In this document: one piece after another, positions 44,704 through 52,935 of the stretch | Layout of the letters: every line of letters begins with the position of its first letter | Numbering within the stretch: the first letter of the stretch is position 1 | Assembly (NCBI RefSeq): GCF_002831685.1 | Contig: NZ_CP025119.1 | Span: forward strand, 531,001-595,000 | Length of the DNA stretch: 64,000 bases | Source of the DNA: Polaribacter sp. ALD11 | GTDB lineage: Bacteria > Bacteroidota > Bacteroidia > Flavobacteriales > Flavobacteriaceae | Direction of reading: 5' to 3' | The notes under the pieces: model-generated | Told to the model about the DNA's origin: nothing | Databases searched by the model: none | Seen by the model: the letters and a program-made list of their open reading frames with translations, nothing else | Translations under genes and position numbers: made by a program

Positions 44704-44975
44704 TTATTTAAGTAAAATGTATAGTTTTTCTTATTTCGGAATTAACTCTCTATCGGAGCACGAGCGTTATATAGCATTTTGGAAATGCAACGAAAAAATT
44801 AAGGTATCTCCGTTTTCAATTCTTCCAGAATTGCAGCTTTTCTCAAAGTTGCATGTTGTTTACTTGCAAATATTACAGTGATAAACCCCTATTTTATAAG
44901 GACTTTATTTACCCTAAAACATTGATAGTGTTTTAGTTTAAACAAATTTATCATACTAATAATTTAAAAAACAAA
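44704..44975 (+). promoter_or_regulatory. Structured 5' leader of the polyamine operon, candidate cis-regulatory RNA
   Basis: The leader is visibly less AT-rich than its flanks and holds stacked helices. CGGAG (44754-44758) pairs with CTCCG (44808-44812) as an outer stem. Inside it CGTT/AACG (44765-44768, 44789-44792) and GCATTT/AAATGC (44774-44779, 44783-44788) form one arm. Two further hairpins follow: CAATTCT/AGAATTG (44817-44833) and GCAGCTTT/AAAGTTGC (44833-44852, one G-U). A last hairpin, CTAAAACA/TGTTTTAG, is at 44914-44936. It fits no riboswitch class I know. It may respond to arginine, agmatine or a polyamine, or work with the open frame at 44717. Confidence 0.55.
44717..44881 (+). 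CDS. Possible 54-residue leader open frame before speA
   Basis: An ATG 20 nt after the predicted -7 box opens a frame of 54 codons, starting MYSFSYFGINSLSEHERYIA and ending HVVYLQILQ with TGA. It has no signal peptide, no domain I recognise, and codons unlike its neighbours (TCG, GAG, CAC, CGT, CTA). It contains only one Arg. Because the same bases form the helices of the leader RNA, it may not be a protein gene. It could be an accidental frame or a regulatory upstream frame. Confidence 0.35.
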   Translation: MYSFSYFGINSLSEHERYIAFWKCNEKIKVSPFSILPELQLFSKLHVVYLQILQ

Positions 44976-46367
44976 GTGAACACAAAATACATAGATTTAA
45001 TCGAGCAAACGTTCGATTTCCCTCAAGAAGAATTCAAAACAGAAAACAACAAATTGTTTTGGCATGGAATTAATTTAATGGAATTAACCGCTAAATATGG
45101 CGCTCCTTTAAAGTTTACCTATTTGCCAAAAATATCAGAAAACATCAATAAAGCTAAAGAATGGTTTCAAAATAGTATGGAAAAACATAACTATAAAGGA
45201 GATTATTTTTATAGTTATTGTACAAAAAGTTCTCATTTTAAACATGTTTTAAATGAAGCTTTAAAAAATGATATCCATATAGAAACTTCTTCTGCTTTTG
45301 ATATTGATATTGTAAATAACTTAAAGAAAGAGGGGAAAATAAAAGACAATACATTTGTTATCTGTAACGGATTTAAACGCGATCAATACATAAAAAATAT
45401 TGGTGACTTGATTAATTCTGGACATAAAAATGTAATTCCTATTATAGATAATTATGAAGAACTTCCTTTACTTCAAAAAGAAACGTCTAAACCTTTTAAA
45501 GTTGGTATTAGAATTGCTTCCGAAGAAGAACCGAAGTTTGAGTTTTATACCTCTAGATTAGGTATTGGTTATAAAAATATTGTTTCTTTTTATGAACGTG
45601 AAATAGCAGATAATAAACAGGTTGATTTAAAAATGCTGCATTTTTTCATCAATACTGGTATTAGAGACAATGCTTATTATTGGAATGAATTGATGAAATG
45701 TTTAAACGTTTACATCAACCTTAAAAAAGTGTGTCCTACTTTAGATAGTTTAAATATCGGTGGCGGATTTCCTATTAAAAACTCATTGGCTTTTGAATAT
45801 GATTATCAGTATATGATTGATGAAATTATCAATCAAATTAAGCAAGCGTGTGATGAGGCAGGAGTAGATGTTCCAAATATTTTCACAGAATTTGGAAGTT
45901 TTACTGTTGGCGAATCTGGAGCCGCAATTTATGAGATTTTATACCAGAAAAAACAAAATGACAGAGAGCTTTGGAATATGATAAACTCTTCATTTATAAC
46001 TACATTACCAGATTCCTGGGCAATAAACAAGCGTTTTATAATGTTACCACTTAATAAATGGAACAAACAATATGAACGTGTTTTATTAGGAGGATTAACT
46101 TGTGATAGTGATGATTATTATAACTCTGAACAACACATAAACGGAATTTATTTACCTGTTTACGAGAAAAATAATCCATTGTATATTGGGTTTTTCAATA
46201 CGGGAGCATATCAAGAATCTATAGGTGGTTTTGGTGGATTGCAGCATTGTTTAATTCCGCACCCAAAGCATTTACTAATAGATAGAGATCAAAACGGAGA
46301 ACTAACTTTTAATGTTTTTAAAGAACAACAAAAAAGTAGCGAATTACTGTCAATCTTAGGGTATTAA
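44976..46367 (+). CDS. speA: PLP-dependent arginine decarboxylase (fold type III), polyamine synthesis
   Basis: This fold-type III decarboxylase probably turns arginine to agmatine, since agmatinase follows. The PLP lysine is K84 in FYSYCTKSSHFKHV. LNIGGGFPI and FTEFGSFTVGESGAAIYE bind the phosphate, and the active-site Cys segment is GGLTCDSDDYYN. At 463 residues it is much shorter than classical SpeA (about 630-660) and closer to the ornithine/diaminopimelate decarboxylase size, so substrate assignment rests on the neighbour. The start is GTG at 44976; no ATG is near. It is the first gene of the operon, behind the structured leader. Confidence 0.85.
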   Translation: MNTKYIDLIEQTFDFPQEEFKTENNKLFWHGINLMELTAKYGAPLKFTYLPKISENINKAKEWFQNSMEKHNYKGDYFYSYCTKSSHFKHVLNEALKNDIHIETSSAFDIDIVNNLKKEGKIKDNTFVICNGFKRDQYIKNIGDLINSGHKNVIPIIDNYEELPLLQKETSKPFKVGIRIASEEEPKFEFYTSRLGIGYKNIVSFYEREIADNKQVDLKMLHFFINTGIRDNAYYWNELMKCLNVYINLKKVCPTLDSLNIGGGFPIKNSLAFEYDYQYMIDEIINQIKQACDEAGVDVPNIFTEFGSFTVGESGAAIYEILYQKKQNDRELWNMINSSFITTLPDSWAINKRFIMLPLNKWNKQYERVLLGGLTCDSDDYYNSEQHINGIYLPVYEKNNPLYIGFFNTGAYQESIGGFGGLQHCLIPHPKHLLIDRDQNGELTFNVFKEQQKSSELLSILGY

Positions 46368-46414
46368 ATAATCTGATTAATAAAAAATAGTGTTTTTAAA
46401 ACACAAAAAATAAA

Positions 46415-47359
46415 ATGAACACAAAGAAAACATACGCAGGAATTCCAGAAGAATTTGGAAATCTATCAACATCTAAAATTGTAATTATTCCTGTTCCTTA
46501 TGACGGAACAAGCACATGGCAAAAAGGAGCCGACAAAGGACCACAAGCTTTTTTAGACGCCTCTGAAAACATGGAATTGTATGATATAGAGACAGATTCT
46601 GAAGTTTATAAAGAAGGTATTTATTTAGCGGATGCAATTACAGAAAACTCTTCACCAGAAGCAATGGTAGAAGAAGTACATCAAATTACTAAAAAATATA
46701 TTAATAGAAATAAATTTGTTACTGTTTTTGGTGGAGAACACTCTATTTCTATTGGTACTATTAGAGCTTTTAGTGAGCGTTTTAATAATCTAACAGTATT
46801 ACATATAGATGCACATGCAGATTTAAGAAAAGAGTACGAAGGTTCTAAATGCAACCATGCTTGTGCTGTTTATGAAGCGAACCTGAATACAAACTTGGTG
46901 CAAGTAGGTATTAGAAGTATGGATATTTCTGAGAAAAGAAATATGAATACTGATAAAGTCTTTTTTGCACATGACATGGCTGTGAATGAAGATTGGATGG
47001 AAGATGTTGTAGATCAGCTAACTGAAAATGTGTTTATTACGTTTGATTTAGATGCGTTAGATCCTTCAATTATGCCTTCTACAGGAACACCAGAACCTGG
47101 TGGCTTGTTGTATTATGAAACATTAGAGTTCTTAAAACAAGTTTTCAAAGAGAAAAATGTGGTTGGTTTTGATATGGTTGAATTATGTCCGAACAAAAAT
47201 GAAAAATCGTCTGATTTTCTAGCGGCTAAATTATTCTACAAAATGTTAAGCTATAAGTTTGCTTCTAATGAAGATTCTTATGATACTGGTGAAGAAAACA
47301 ATAAAGAAAACTCTTTTAGTAAATTAGCTAAATTTAAAAATGATGAAGATGAATACTAA
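46415..47359 (+). CDS. speB: Agmatinase
   Basis: SpeB hydrolyses agmatine to putrescine and urea. The binuclear manganese ligands of the ureohydrolase family are visible: GGEHSISIGT, HIDAHADLRKEYEG and ITFDLDALDPSIMPSTGTPE. CNHACAVYE corresponds to the substrate-loop region. At 314 residues it is of normal size. The gene lies 47 nt after speA, and its 3' end overlaps the deoxyhypusine-synthase-like gene by 11 nt, so the three are translated from one message. Confidence 0.93.
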   Translation: MNTKKTYAGIPEEFGNLSTSKIVIIPVPYDGTSTWQKGADKGPQAFLDASENMELYDIETDSEVYKEGIYLADAITENSSPEAMVEEVHQITKKYINRNKFVTVFGGEHSISIGTIRAFSERFNNLTVLHIDAHADLRKEYEGSKCNHACAVYEANLNTNLVQVGIRSMDISEKRNMNTDKVFFAHDMAVNEDWMEDVVDQLTENVFITFDLDALDPSIMPSTGTPEPGGLLYYETLEFLKQVFKEKNVVGFDMVELCPNKNEKSSDFLAAKLFYKMLSYKFASNEDSYDTGEENNKENSFSKLAKFKNDEDEY

Positions 47360-48326
47360 TCAAAAACCAATTTCAGAATTCATAGAAAAATATTTTTTAC
47401 ACTTTAACGCTGCTTCTCTAGTAGATGCTGCAAAAGGGTACGAAGAACAATTAAATAAAGGGAATAAAATGTTAGTTTCTTTAGCTGGTGCAATGAGTAC
47501 AGCTGAATTAGGTAAGATTTTTGCAGAAATGATTCGTCAAGATAAAGTGCATATTATTTCTTGTACAGGTGCCAATTTAGAGGAAGATGTTATGAATTTA
47601 GTAGCACATTCTCATTACAAACGCGTACCTAATTATAGAGATTTAACACCACAAGACGAATGGGATTTGTTAGAGCAAGGTTTAAATAGAGTTACAGATA
47701 CGTGTATTCCTGAAGAGGAGGCTTTTAGAAGAATTCAAGAGCATATTGTAAAAATATGGAAGGATGCAGAAGCTAATGGTGAGCGTTTTTTACCTCATGA
47801 ATACATGTACAAGTTATTGTTATCTGGCGTTTTAGAGCAATATTACGAAATTGATATAAAAGATTCTTGGATGTATGCTGCTGCAGAGAAAAACCTACCT
47901 ATAATTTGTCCAGGTTGGGAAGATTCTACGATGGGAAATATCTTTGCTTCTTATGTAATGAAAGGTGAATTAAAAGCGTCTACGGTAAAATCTGGTATCG
48001 AATACATGACTTTTCTTGCAGATTGGTATACAAATAATTCAAATAACGGAATTGGATTTTTCCAAATAGGAGGAGGAATTGCAGGAGATTTCCCTATCTG
48101 TGTGGTACCAATGTTATACCAAGATATGGAAAGAACAGATACTCCTTTTTGGAGTTATTTCTGTCAGATTTCTGATTCTACAACAAGTTATGGTTCGTAT
48201 TCAGGCGCAGTGCCAAATGAGAAAATTACTTGGGGTAAACTAGATATCGATACGCCAAAATTTATCATAGAAAGTGATGCAACTATTGTTGCTCCTTTGA
48301 TTTTTGCTTACTTGTTAGAAATGTAA
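47349..48326 (+). CDS. Bacterial deoxyhypusine-synthase-like protein, candidate homospermidine-forming enzyme
   Basis: Eukaryotic deoxyhypusine synthase moves an aminobutyl group from spermidine to eIF5A; bacteria lack eIF5A. The catalytic lysine is kept as K297 in NEKITWGKLDIDT, and the NAD-binding and active-site regions LVSLAGAMSTAELGKIFAEM, IISCTGANLEEDVMNLV and GGGIAGDFPICVVPMLYQD are clear. I use the third ATG (47349, MNTNQKPISEFIEKYF); the frame could start at 47340. It follows arginine decarboxylase and agmatinase in one operon, so a polyamine is the likely acceptor. Bacterial homologues have been linked to homospermidine synthesis. Confidence 0.82.
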   Translation: MNTNQKPISEFIEKYFLHFNAASLVDAAKGYEEQLNKGNKMLVSLAGAMSTAELGKIFAEMIRQDKVHIISCTGANLEEDVMNLVAHSHYKRVPNYRDLTPQDEWDLLEQGLNRVTDTCIPEEEAFRRIQEHIVKIWKDAEANGERFLPHEYMYKLLLSGVLEQYYEIDIKDSWMYAAAEKNLPIICPGWEDSTMGNIFASYVMKGELKASTVKSGIEYMTFLADWYTNNSNNGIGFFQIGGGIAGDFPICVVPMLYQDMERTDTPFWSYFCQISDSTTSYGSYSGAVPNEKITWGKLDIDTPKFIIESDATIVAPLIFAYLLEM

Positions 48327-48337
48327 ATTATGAACAA

Positions 48338-48397
48338 TGTCTTCTTGAGTGTAGTCGAAAGGTAGTTTTTTTGTCTCTACTATGCTCAAAACAGACA
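48338..48397. repeat. Degenerate inverted repeat
   Basis: TGTCTTCTTGAGTGTAGTCG and CTACTATGCTCAAAACAGACA are imperfect inverted copies around a T-rich centre. It resembles decayed copies of the dispersed TGTC...GACA palindromes common in flavobacterial genomes. It fills the 92-nt gap between the deoxyhypusine-synthase-like gene and the next gene. Confidence 0.5.
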
Positions 48398-48418
48398 TAT
48401 TTATAAAGATTTAAAAAG

Positions 48419-48697
48419 ATGAACAGAGTAATTGTAGACTATACAAAACTAACAACCGATATTTTAGATATGTTAGTTGAAAAATATCCTGATGGATATG
48501 ATTATTCAGATATTATTTCCTTTAAAAATGCAAAAGGAGAGACCATAAAAGCGGTAGAAGTTAGAACTGAAACTACTATTTATTTAGTAAAAATTAGTTC
48601 GAAATTAGAGCAAACTATGGAAGATTACGCAGAAGATGAAGATTCTTTTGATGAAGACGAAGATTTAGACCTAGACGACCTAGAAGATGAAGATTAA
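48419..48697 (+). CDS. Small acidic-tailed protein of unknown function
   Basis: The 92-residue protein has a folded-looking N-terminal part (VIVDYTKLTTDILDMLVEKY, then KAVEVRTETTIYLVKISSKL) and a C-terminal tail of almost only Asp and Glu (SFDEDEDLDLDDLEDED). There is no signal peptide or membrane segment, so it is cytoplasmic. It sits downstream of the polyamine genes and before a bidirectional terminator; a polyanionic tail next to polycation synthesis is suggestive only. I do not recognise a named family. Confidence 0.8.
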   Translation: MNRVIVDYTKLTTDILDMLVEKYPDGYDYSDIISFKNAKGETIKAVEVRTETTIYLVKISSKLEQTMEDYAEDEDSFDEDEDLDLDDLEDED

Positions 48698-48700
48698 ATA

Positions 48701-48739
48701 AAGTAAAAAAAGCTCCGAAATTCGGAGCTTTTTTTACTT
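48701..48739. terminator. Bidirectional terminator
   Basis: AAGTAAAAAAAGCTCCGAA and TTCGGAGCTTTTTTTACTT form a perfect 19-bp palindrome around one base, with A/T tracts for both directions. It separates the gene ending at 48697 (+) from that ending at 48755 (-). Confidence 0.95.
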
Positions 48740-48754
48740 TGTAATAGAATTAAA

Positions 48755-50278
48755 TTATTTTTTACGCAACTCAAAAAGATCTTTTCTTCTATCTTTTAAG
48801 TTCCTTACAGATCCAAATTTATTTAAATCCTTCAATAAATCTAAATCAACATCAGCAATTAAAATCATTTCTGTATTTGTGGTTGCTTCTGCTTTAATTC
48901 CGTTTGCAGGAAAAGAAAAATCACACGGTGTAAAAACCATCGATTGTGCATACTGAATGTCCATATTATTTACTTTTGGTAAATTACCAACACTACCGGC
49001 AATGGCAACATAACATTCATTTTCTATGGCTCTCGCTTGTGCACAATGACGCACTCTAGAATAACCATTTTGTGTGTCTGTTAAAAACGGAATAAACAAA
49101 ATATCCATTCCTTCATCAGCTAATAACCTACTTAATTCTGGGAATTCAGAATCATAACAAATTAACACACCAATTTTACCACAATCGGTATCAAATGTTT
49201 TTAATTGATTTCCACCTTGCATTCCCCAAACTTTGGCTTCATCTGGTGTTACATGTAGTTTTTCATAACGATCTGTAGAACCATCTCTTTTACAGATGTA
49301 ACCTACATTATATAATAAGCCATCTTTTATTTCTGGCATACTACCAGTAATTATATTGATGTTGTAACTTATAGCTAATTCAGAAAATTTCTGAACAATC
49401 TCTGGCGTATATTTTGCCAATTCTCTAATTGCTTCAGATTCTGGTAAATGATTATTGTCTGCCATTAAAGGCGCGTTAAAAAATTCTGGAAATAGCGCAA
49501 AGTCAGAACGGTATGCAGAAACAGCATCCACAAAATATTCTGCTTGTTGCATTAATTCTTCCATATCTTTATACAAACGCATTTGCCACTGAATCAATCC
49601 TAAACGAACAACTGTTTTCTTTCTTGCTGCTTTTTTTGATTTCTTTGTGTAATAAATATTGTCCCATTCTAATAAAACAGCAAATTCACCCGAATTTTCA
49701 TCACCTTCTAAATACCCATTTAAAATTTTTGATGGATGAAAATCATTTGAGATCTGAAAGTTTAAAACAGGATCGTGAATTTCTTTACGTTTTACTTTTT
49801 CTATATATTCTTTAGGCGATAAAGTAGCAGCAAATTTATGATAATTCGGAATTCTACCTCCAAAAGCAATTCCTCTTAAATTCAGTTTTTCTGCTAATTC
49901 TTTTCTATAGTCATACAACCTTCTACCTAGGCGTAAACCTCTGTATTCTTTTTTTATAAAAACGTCTATTCCGTATAAAACATCACCACTTTCATCATGT
50001 GTATCAAAAGTATAATTACCTGTAATATCTTCATAGGTGTGTTGGTCATCAAAACTATCATAATCTAATTTAATAGAAAGGGCACAACCTGCCAGATCAC
50101 CATTTATCTTTATAATAACCTGTCCTTCTGGAAACTTTTCTATTAAAGATTTAATTTGATTTTCACTCCAATAAGAACCTGGCATACTTGAATATGCCTG
50201 AATCATTGCTTCTTTAAACTGTTTATAATCAGTTAATGTTAAATAATGAAGCTCAATATTTTCTATATTTTTTATCAT
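48755..50278 (-). CDS. GNAT acetyltransferase fused to a nitrilase-family carbon-nitrogen hydrolase
   Basis: Residues about 1-210 form a GNAT domain with the acetyl-CoA loop KEYRGLRLGRRLYDYRKELA. Residues about 223-507 form a carbon-nitrogen hydrolase with the Glu-Lys-Cys triad in FALFPEFFNAPL, RYEKLHVTPDE and GVLICYDSEFPEL. Such fusions are known as bifunctional GNAT/amidohydrolase proteins, but the physiological substrate is not established. The N-terminal domain may acetylate an amine and the C-terminal one hydrolyse an amide. It faces the polyamine operon across a terminator, and an amine substrate would fit. The start is an ATG at 50276-50278. Confidence 0.88.
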   Translation of the reverse strand: MIKNIENIELHYLTLTDYKQFKEAMIQAYSSMPGSYWSENQIKSLIEKFPEGQVIIKINGDLAGCALSIKLDYDSFDDQHTYEDITGNYTFDTHDESGDVLYGIDVFIKKEYRGLRLGRRLYDYRKELAEKLNLRGIAFGGRIPNYHKFAATLSPKEYIEKVKRKEIHDPVLNFQISNDFHPSKILNGYLEGDENSGEFAVLLEWDNIYYTKKSKKAARKKTVVRLGLIQWQMRLYKDMEELMQQAEYFVDAVSAYRSDFALFPEFFNAPLMADNNHLPESEAIRELAKYTPEIVQKFSELAISYNINIITGSMPEIKDGLLYNVGYICKRDGSTDRYEKLHVTPDEAKVWGMQGGNQLKTFDTDCGKIGVLICYDSEFPELSRLLADEGMDILFIPFLTDTQNGYSRVRHCAQARAIENECYVAIAGSVGNLPKVNNMDIQYAQSMVFTPCDFSFPANGIKAEATTNTEMILIADVDLDLLKDLNKFGSVRNLKDRRKDLFELRKK

Positions 50279-50473
50279 TTTATTTGTTATGGTTTTTTAA
50301 AATAGACCATATATTATGATAACAAAATTAAATAAAAAAATGATTGTTTTTAAAAAATAAAAAAATATTTTCGTGGTTGTTTTTTATATCTAATTCCAAT
50401 ATAGATAACTGTAAATCAAGTAGAAGTATATAGGGAGATTTATTTTTGTTAACTGCTTTATTAAGAAAAAAGA

Positions 50474-52729
50474 TTACTGACGAATCACGGTAGATGAGCA
50501 GTAGCGTTCGGTAGCTTTTTTTAAGCTTTCTGAAAGGGATTTTAGCCAGTTCATATGGTTAGAGATCAGATAAGCTTCCTGAAGGCCATGAAGTGTTTCA
50601 GTATCTAATTCTGTATTCCCTTTTTTAATGTTTTCATCTCGCAAATTCGATAATTGATGATATTTCTCAAACAATTTTTCTTGTGCATTTTCAACAGTTT
50701 CTTCAAGGACTTCTTTTTTTACTTTTGAATATGCTAAACTATCACAAGATATTTGTAGTGTATTTGAAATTTTATTGATCAATACGTTAAAATCTTCGGA
50801 AGCAGGAGTCGTTTTATGGTTGATGATGAAATTTCCGATAGATGCAATTGCCGAAATCATTGTCTGGTTAAGCGTTACGATTTCATAAATCAGTTGAAAT
50901 TCCCTTTGTTTCGATTTAGGATCTTGTGTTAATCTTTGAAAGGATGCATTTAAATTACTGATGGCAAGAAATGCTTCTTTTCTAGCCAAATTATAAGAAA
51001 GTTTGTGGGCTGCTGGGGCCTGATATAATTTTTGAGTTGCTAAAAGATATTTTTTGTTCATATTTAAAGCATTCAATAGTATCTTTTTTAGATTATTAGC
51101 CTCCCAACTAGGTAAAATAATATAATTGGCAACCACAGCAATAGTAGCTCCAATAATGGTGTCGATAACACGATATTGAATCAATTCAAAGGAGTTAGGG
51201 TTCATTAAAGAATAGACAAAAATAATGCTAATGGTAATTAACGCAGCAGCAGACTTGTAATTCTGCTGAATTAATGAAAATGCCAATATTAAAGAAATAA
51301 AAGCCAGTACAGAATAAATAATTACATTTTGAGTAATAAGTACAATACCAACAGCAATAATAGCTCCAATAAGTGTACCTATAATACGGTCTTTTGAACG
51401 CTCTTTAGTTAAACCATAGCTTGGTCGCATAATTACAATAATGGTCAGCAAAATCCAATAGGCGTTTTGTATTTCAAAAATAAAACCTAAAAGATACGCA
51501 AACACAATCGAGATGGTAAGACGAAAGGAGTGTCTAAACATTGTAGAACTTAAACTAAAATTTTGAATAAGAACATTTAATCGGTATTCTTGAAGTGTTA
51601 AAAACTGACTCGAATCTTCTCTCTTTAGAGATACTTTAGAGGCGTCTTGAACATTTGCCATAACACGTCTAATCGCTCTAATTTCTTGAAGCAGATGTTC
51701 TTGATAATCGTACAAGTTTTTTAAAACCAAAGCACCTTCACGTGCTTCAGGTAATTTAACAGTATCAATATACTTTGTAATAGATTCATTTGCCTCTGAC
51801 AGGGCTTTTAATAAAACTTCTTTGTTAGGAATTTTATCATTTTGAATTAATAATTCAGACAAAAGTATGAGATGGTTTCCCATAACTTTGTTTAGTTTTT
51901 TTGAAGCTTTTAAGAAGCCTTTACGTTCGCCAAAAATACTATCGATCATTTTATAATCTAAATGTTTGGCTTCTATCAATTCAAAAATTTGAATAGTAGA
52001 GACGAAAATAAGTAATTGTTTTTCTTCATAACGCGAACGACCAGAACGTTTTCGAGCGGTAAGCAATGCTTCTCGAAGTGTTTCGTGTTTGTCGTTTATC
52101 TGATTTTGAAGGATAAAAGTCTGCTTAAGTAGTTCTTCTCGCTTTGTTTTCTTTGTTAATAATTTTGCTCGCAATTTTAAATATTCACCAATAAGTAAGA
52201 GGGTGTCTGACAATAGTTGATTCTGATCTTTTTTAGGCGCCAATTTTTGAAAAAGAAGAGATAATACCAAATACCAAAGACCACCAATTCCCATTAAGGT
52301 CACTTGAACTAAAATCTCGTTTGCAGTTTCTTTTTGAATTGCAAATGCTATTACCATTGCCAACAATCCAGAAAAAGAGACCAAAGATGCCCTAAAACCA
52401 TATACAGAAATCAGTGAAACCACAAATGAAATCACTGTAAGTGCTAATAATAAAAGCGGGAGAAAAGGTTTTGAAAATAGGATAATAGTTGTAATAACCA
52501 TCGTTAATCCTATGCTTATTAAAATAGCATTAACCTTACGTTTAACACTTCCAGGAATGTCACCAGGTGCATTTAAAAAAGCACCCACTACAATAGCTGG
52601 TGCATACTCCGCGTATCCTAAAAGATACAGCAAAGCAAAAGGGACAAGAATTCCTACTCCGAGTCGAATTCCTCGATCAAAGTTAGATCTTTTCAGAAAT
52701 AATTCTAGTTGTTTTATTTTTTCTTTCAA
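50474..52729 (-). CDS. FUSC/YccS-family inner-membrane protein
   Basis: The 751-residue protein has two sets of membrane helices. The first is at about 20-165 (LGVGILVPFALLYLLGYAEY, LLPLLLLALTVISFVVSLIS). The second is at about 400-540 (LTISIVFAYLLGFIFEIQNA, NAYWILLTIIVIMRPSYGLT). Each set is followed by a soluble helical domain. This duplicated layout and the RPSYGLTKERSKDRIIGTLIG segment are typical of the FUSC/YccS/YhfK family related to aromatic acid exporters. Substrates are unknown. The start is TTG at 52727-52729; no ATG is near. No periplasmic adaptor gene (AaeA-like) is adjacent. Confidence 0.85.
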   Translation of the reverse strand: MKEKIKQLELFLKRSNFDRGIRLGVGILVPFALLYLLGYAEYAPAIVVGAFLNAPGDIPGSVKRKVNAILISIGLTMVITTIILFSKPFLPLLLLALTVISFVVSLISVYGFRASLVSFSGLLAMVIAFAIQKETANEILVQVTLMGIGGLWYLVLSLLFQKLAPKKDQNQLLSDTLLLIGEYLKLRAKLLTKKTKREELLKQTFILQNQINDKHETLREALLTARKRSGRSRYEEKQLLIFVSTIQIFELIEAKHLDYKMIDSIFGERKGFLKASKKLNKVMGNHLILLSELLIQNDKIPNKEVLLKALSEANESITKYIDTVKLPEAREGALVLKNLYDYQEHLLQEIRAIRRVMANVQDASKVSLKREDSSQFLTLQEYRLNVLIQNFSLSSTMFRHSFRLTISIVFAYLLGFIFEIQNAYWILLTIIVIMRPSYGLTKERSKDRIIGTLIGAIIAVGIVLITQNVIIYSVLAFISLILAFSLIQQNYKSAAALITISIIFVYSLMNPNSFELIQYRVIDTIIGATIAVVANYIILPSWEANNLKKILLNALNMNKKYLLATQKLYQAPAAHKLSYNLARKEAFLAISNLNASFQRLTQDPKSKQREFQLIYEIVTLNQTMISAIASIGNFIINHKTTPASEDFNVLINKISNTLQISCDSLAYSKVKKEVLEETVENAQEKLFEKYHQLSNLRDENIKKGNTELDTETLHGLQEAYLISNHMNWLKSLSESLKKATERYCSSTVIRQ

Positions 52730-52850
52730 GTGATTAAAATTTAATTGTAAAGTTAGGATAATCGGATGAAGTATTCTCTTAGAAGGTTGCTTTAATTGGT
52801 TTTATATAAATGAATATTGTTTCTTGTGTGAAATTTAAACGTATGATAAG

Positions 52851-52886
52851 TAAAAAACCTCACAACCTTAAAAAAGGCGTGAGGTT
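52851..52886 (-). terminator. fahA terminator made of an ACCTCACA-type palindrome
   Basis: AACCTCAC and GTGAGGTT are inverted arms around an inner CCTT/AAGG region, followed on the minus strand by six U. It lies about 50 nt past the fahA stop. The arms resemble the palindrome at 30968-30996 in the his operon, so a dispersed element may have been adopted as a terminator. Confidence 0.75.
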
Positions 52887-52935
52887 TCAATTAAAATATT
52901 ATAGATTCCTGTCTTCTTAGGAATGATCGACTTAT

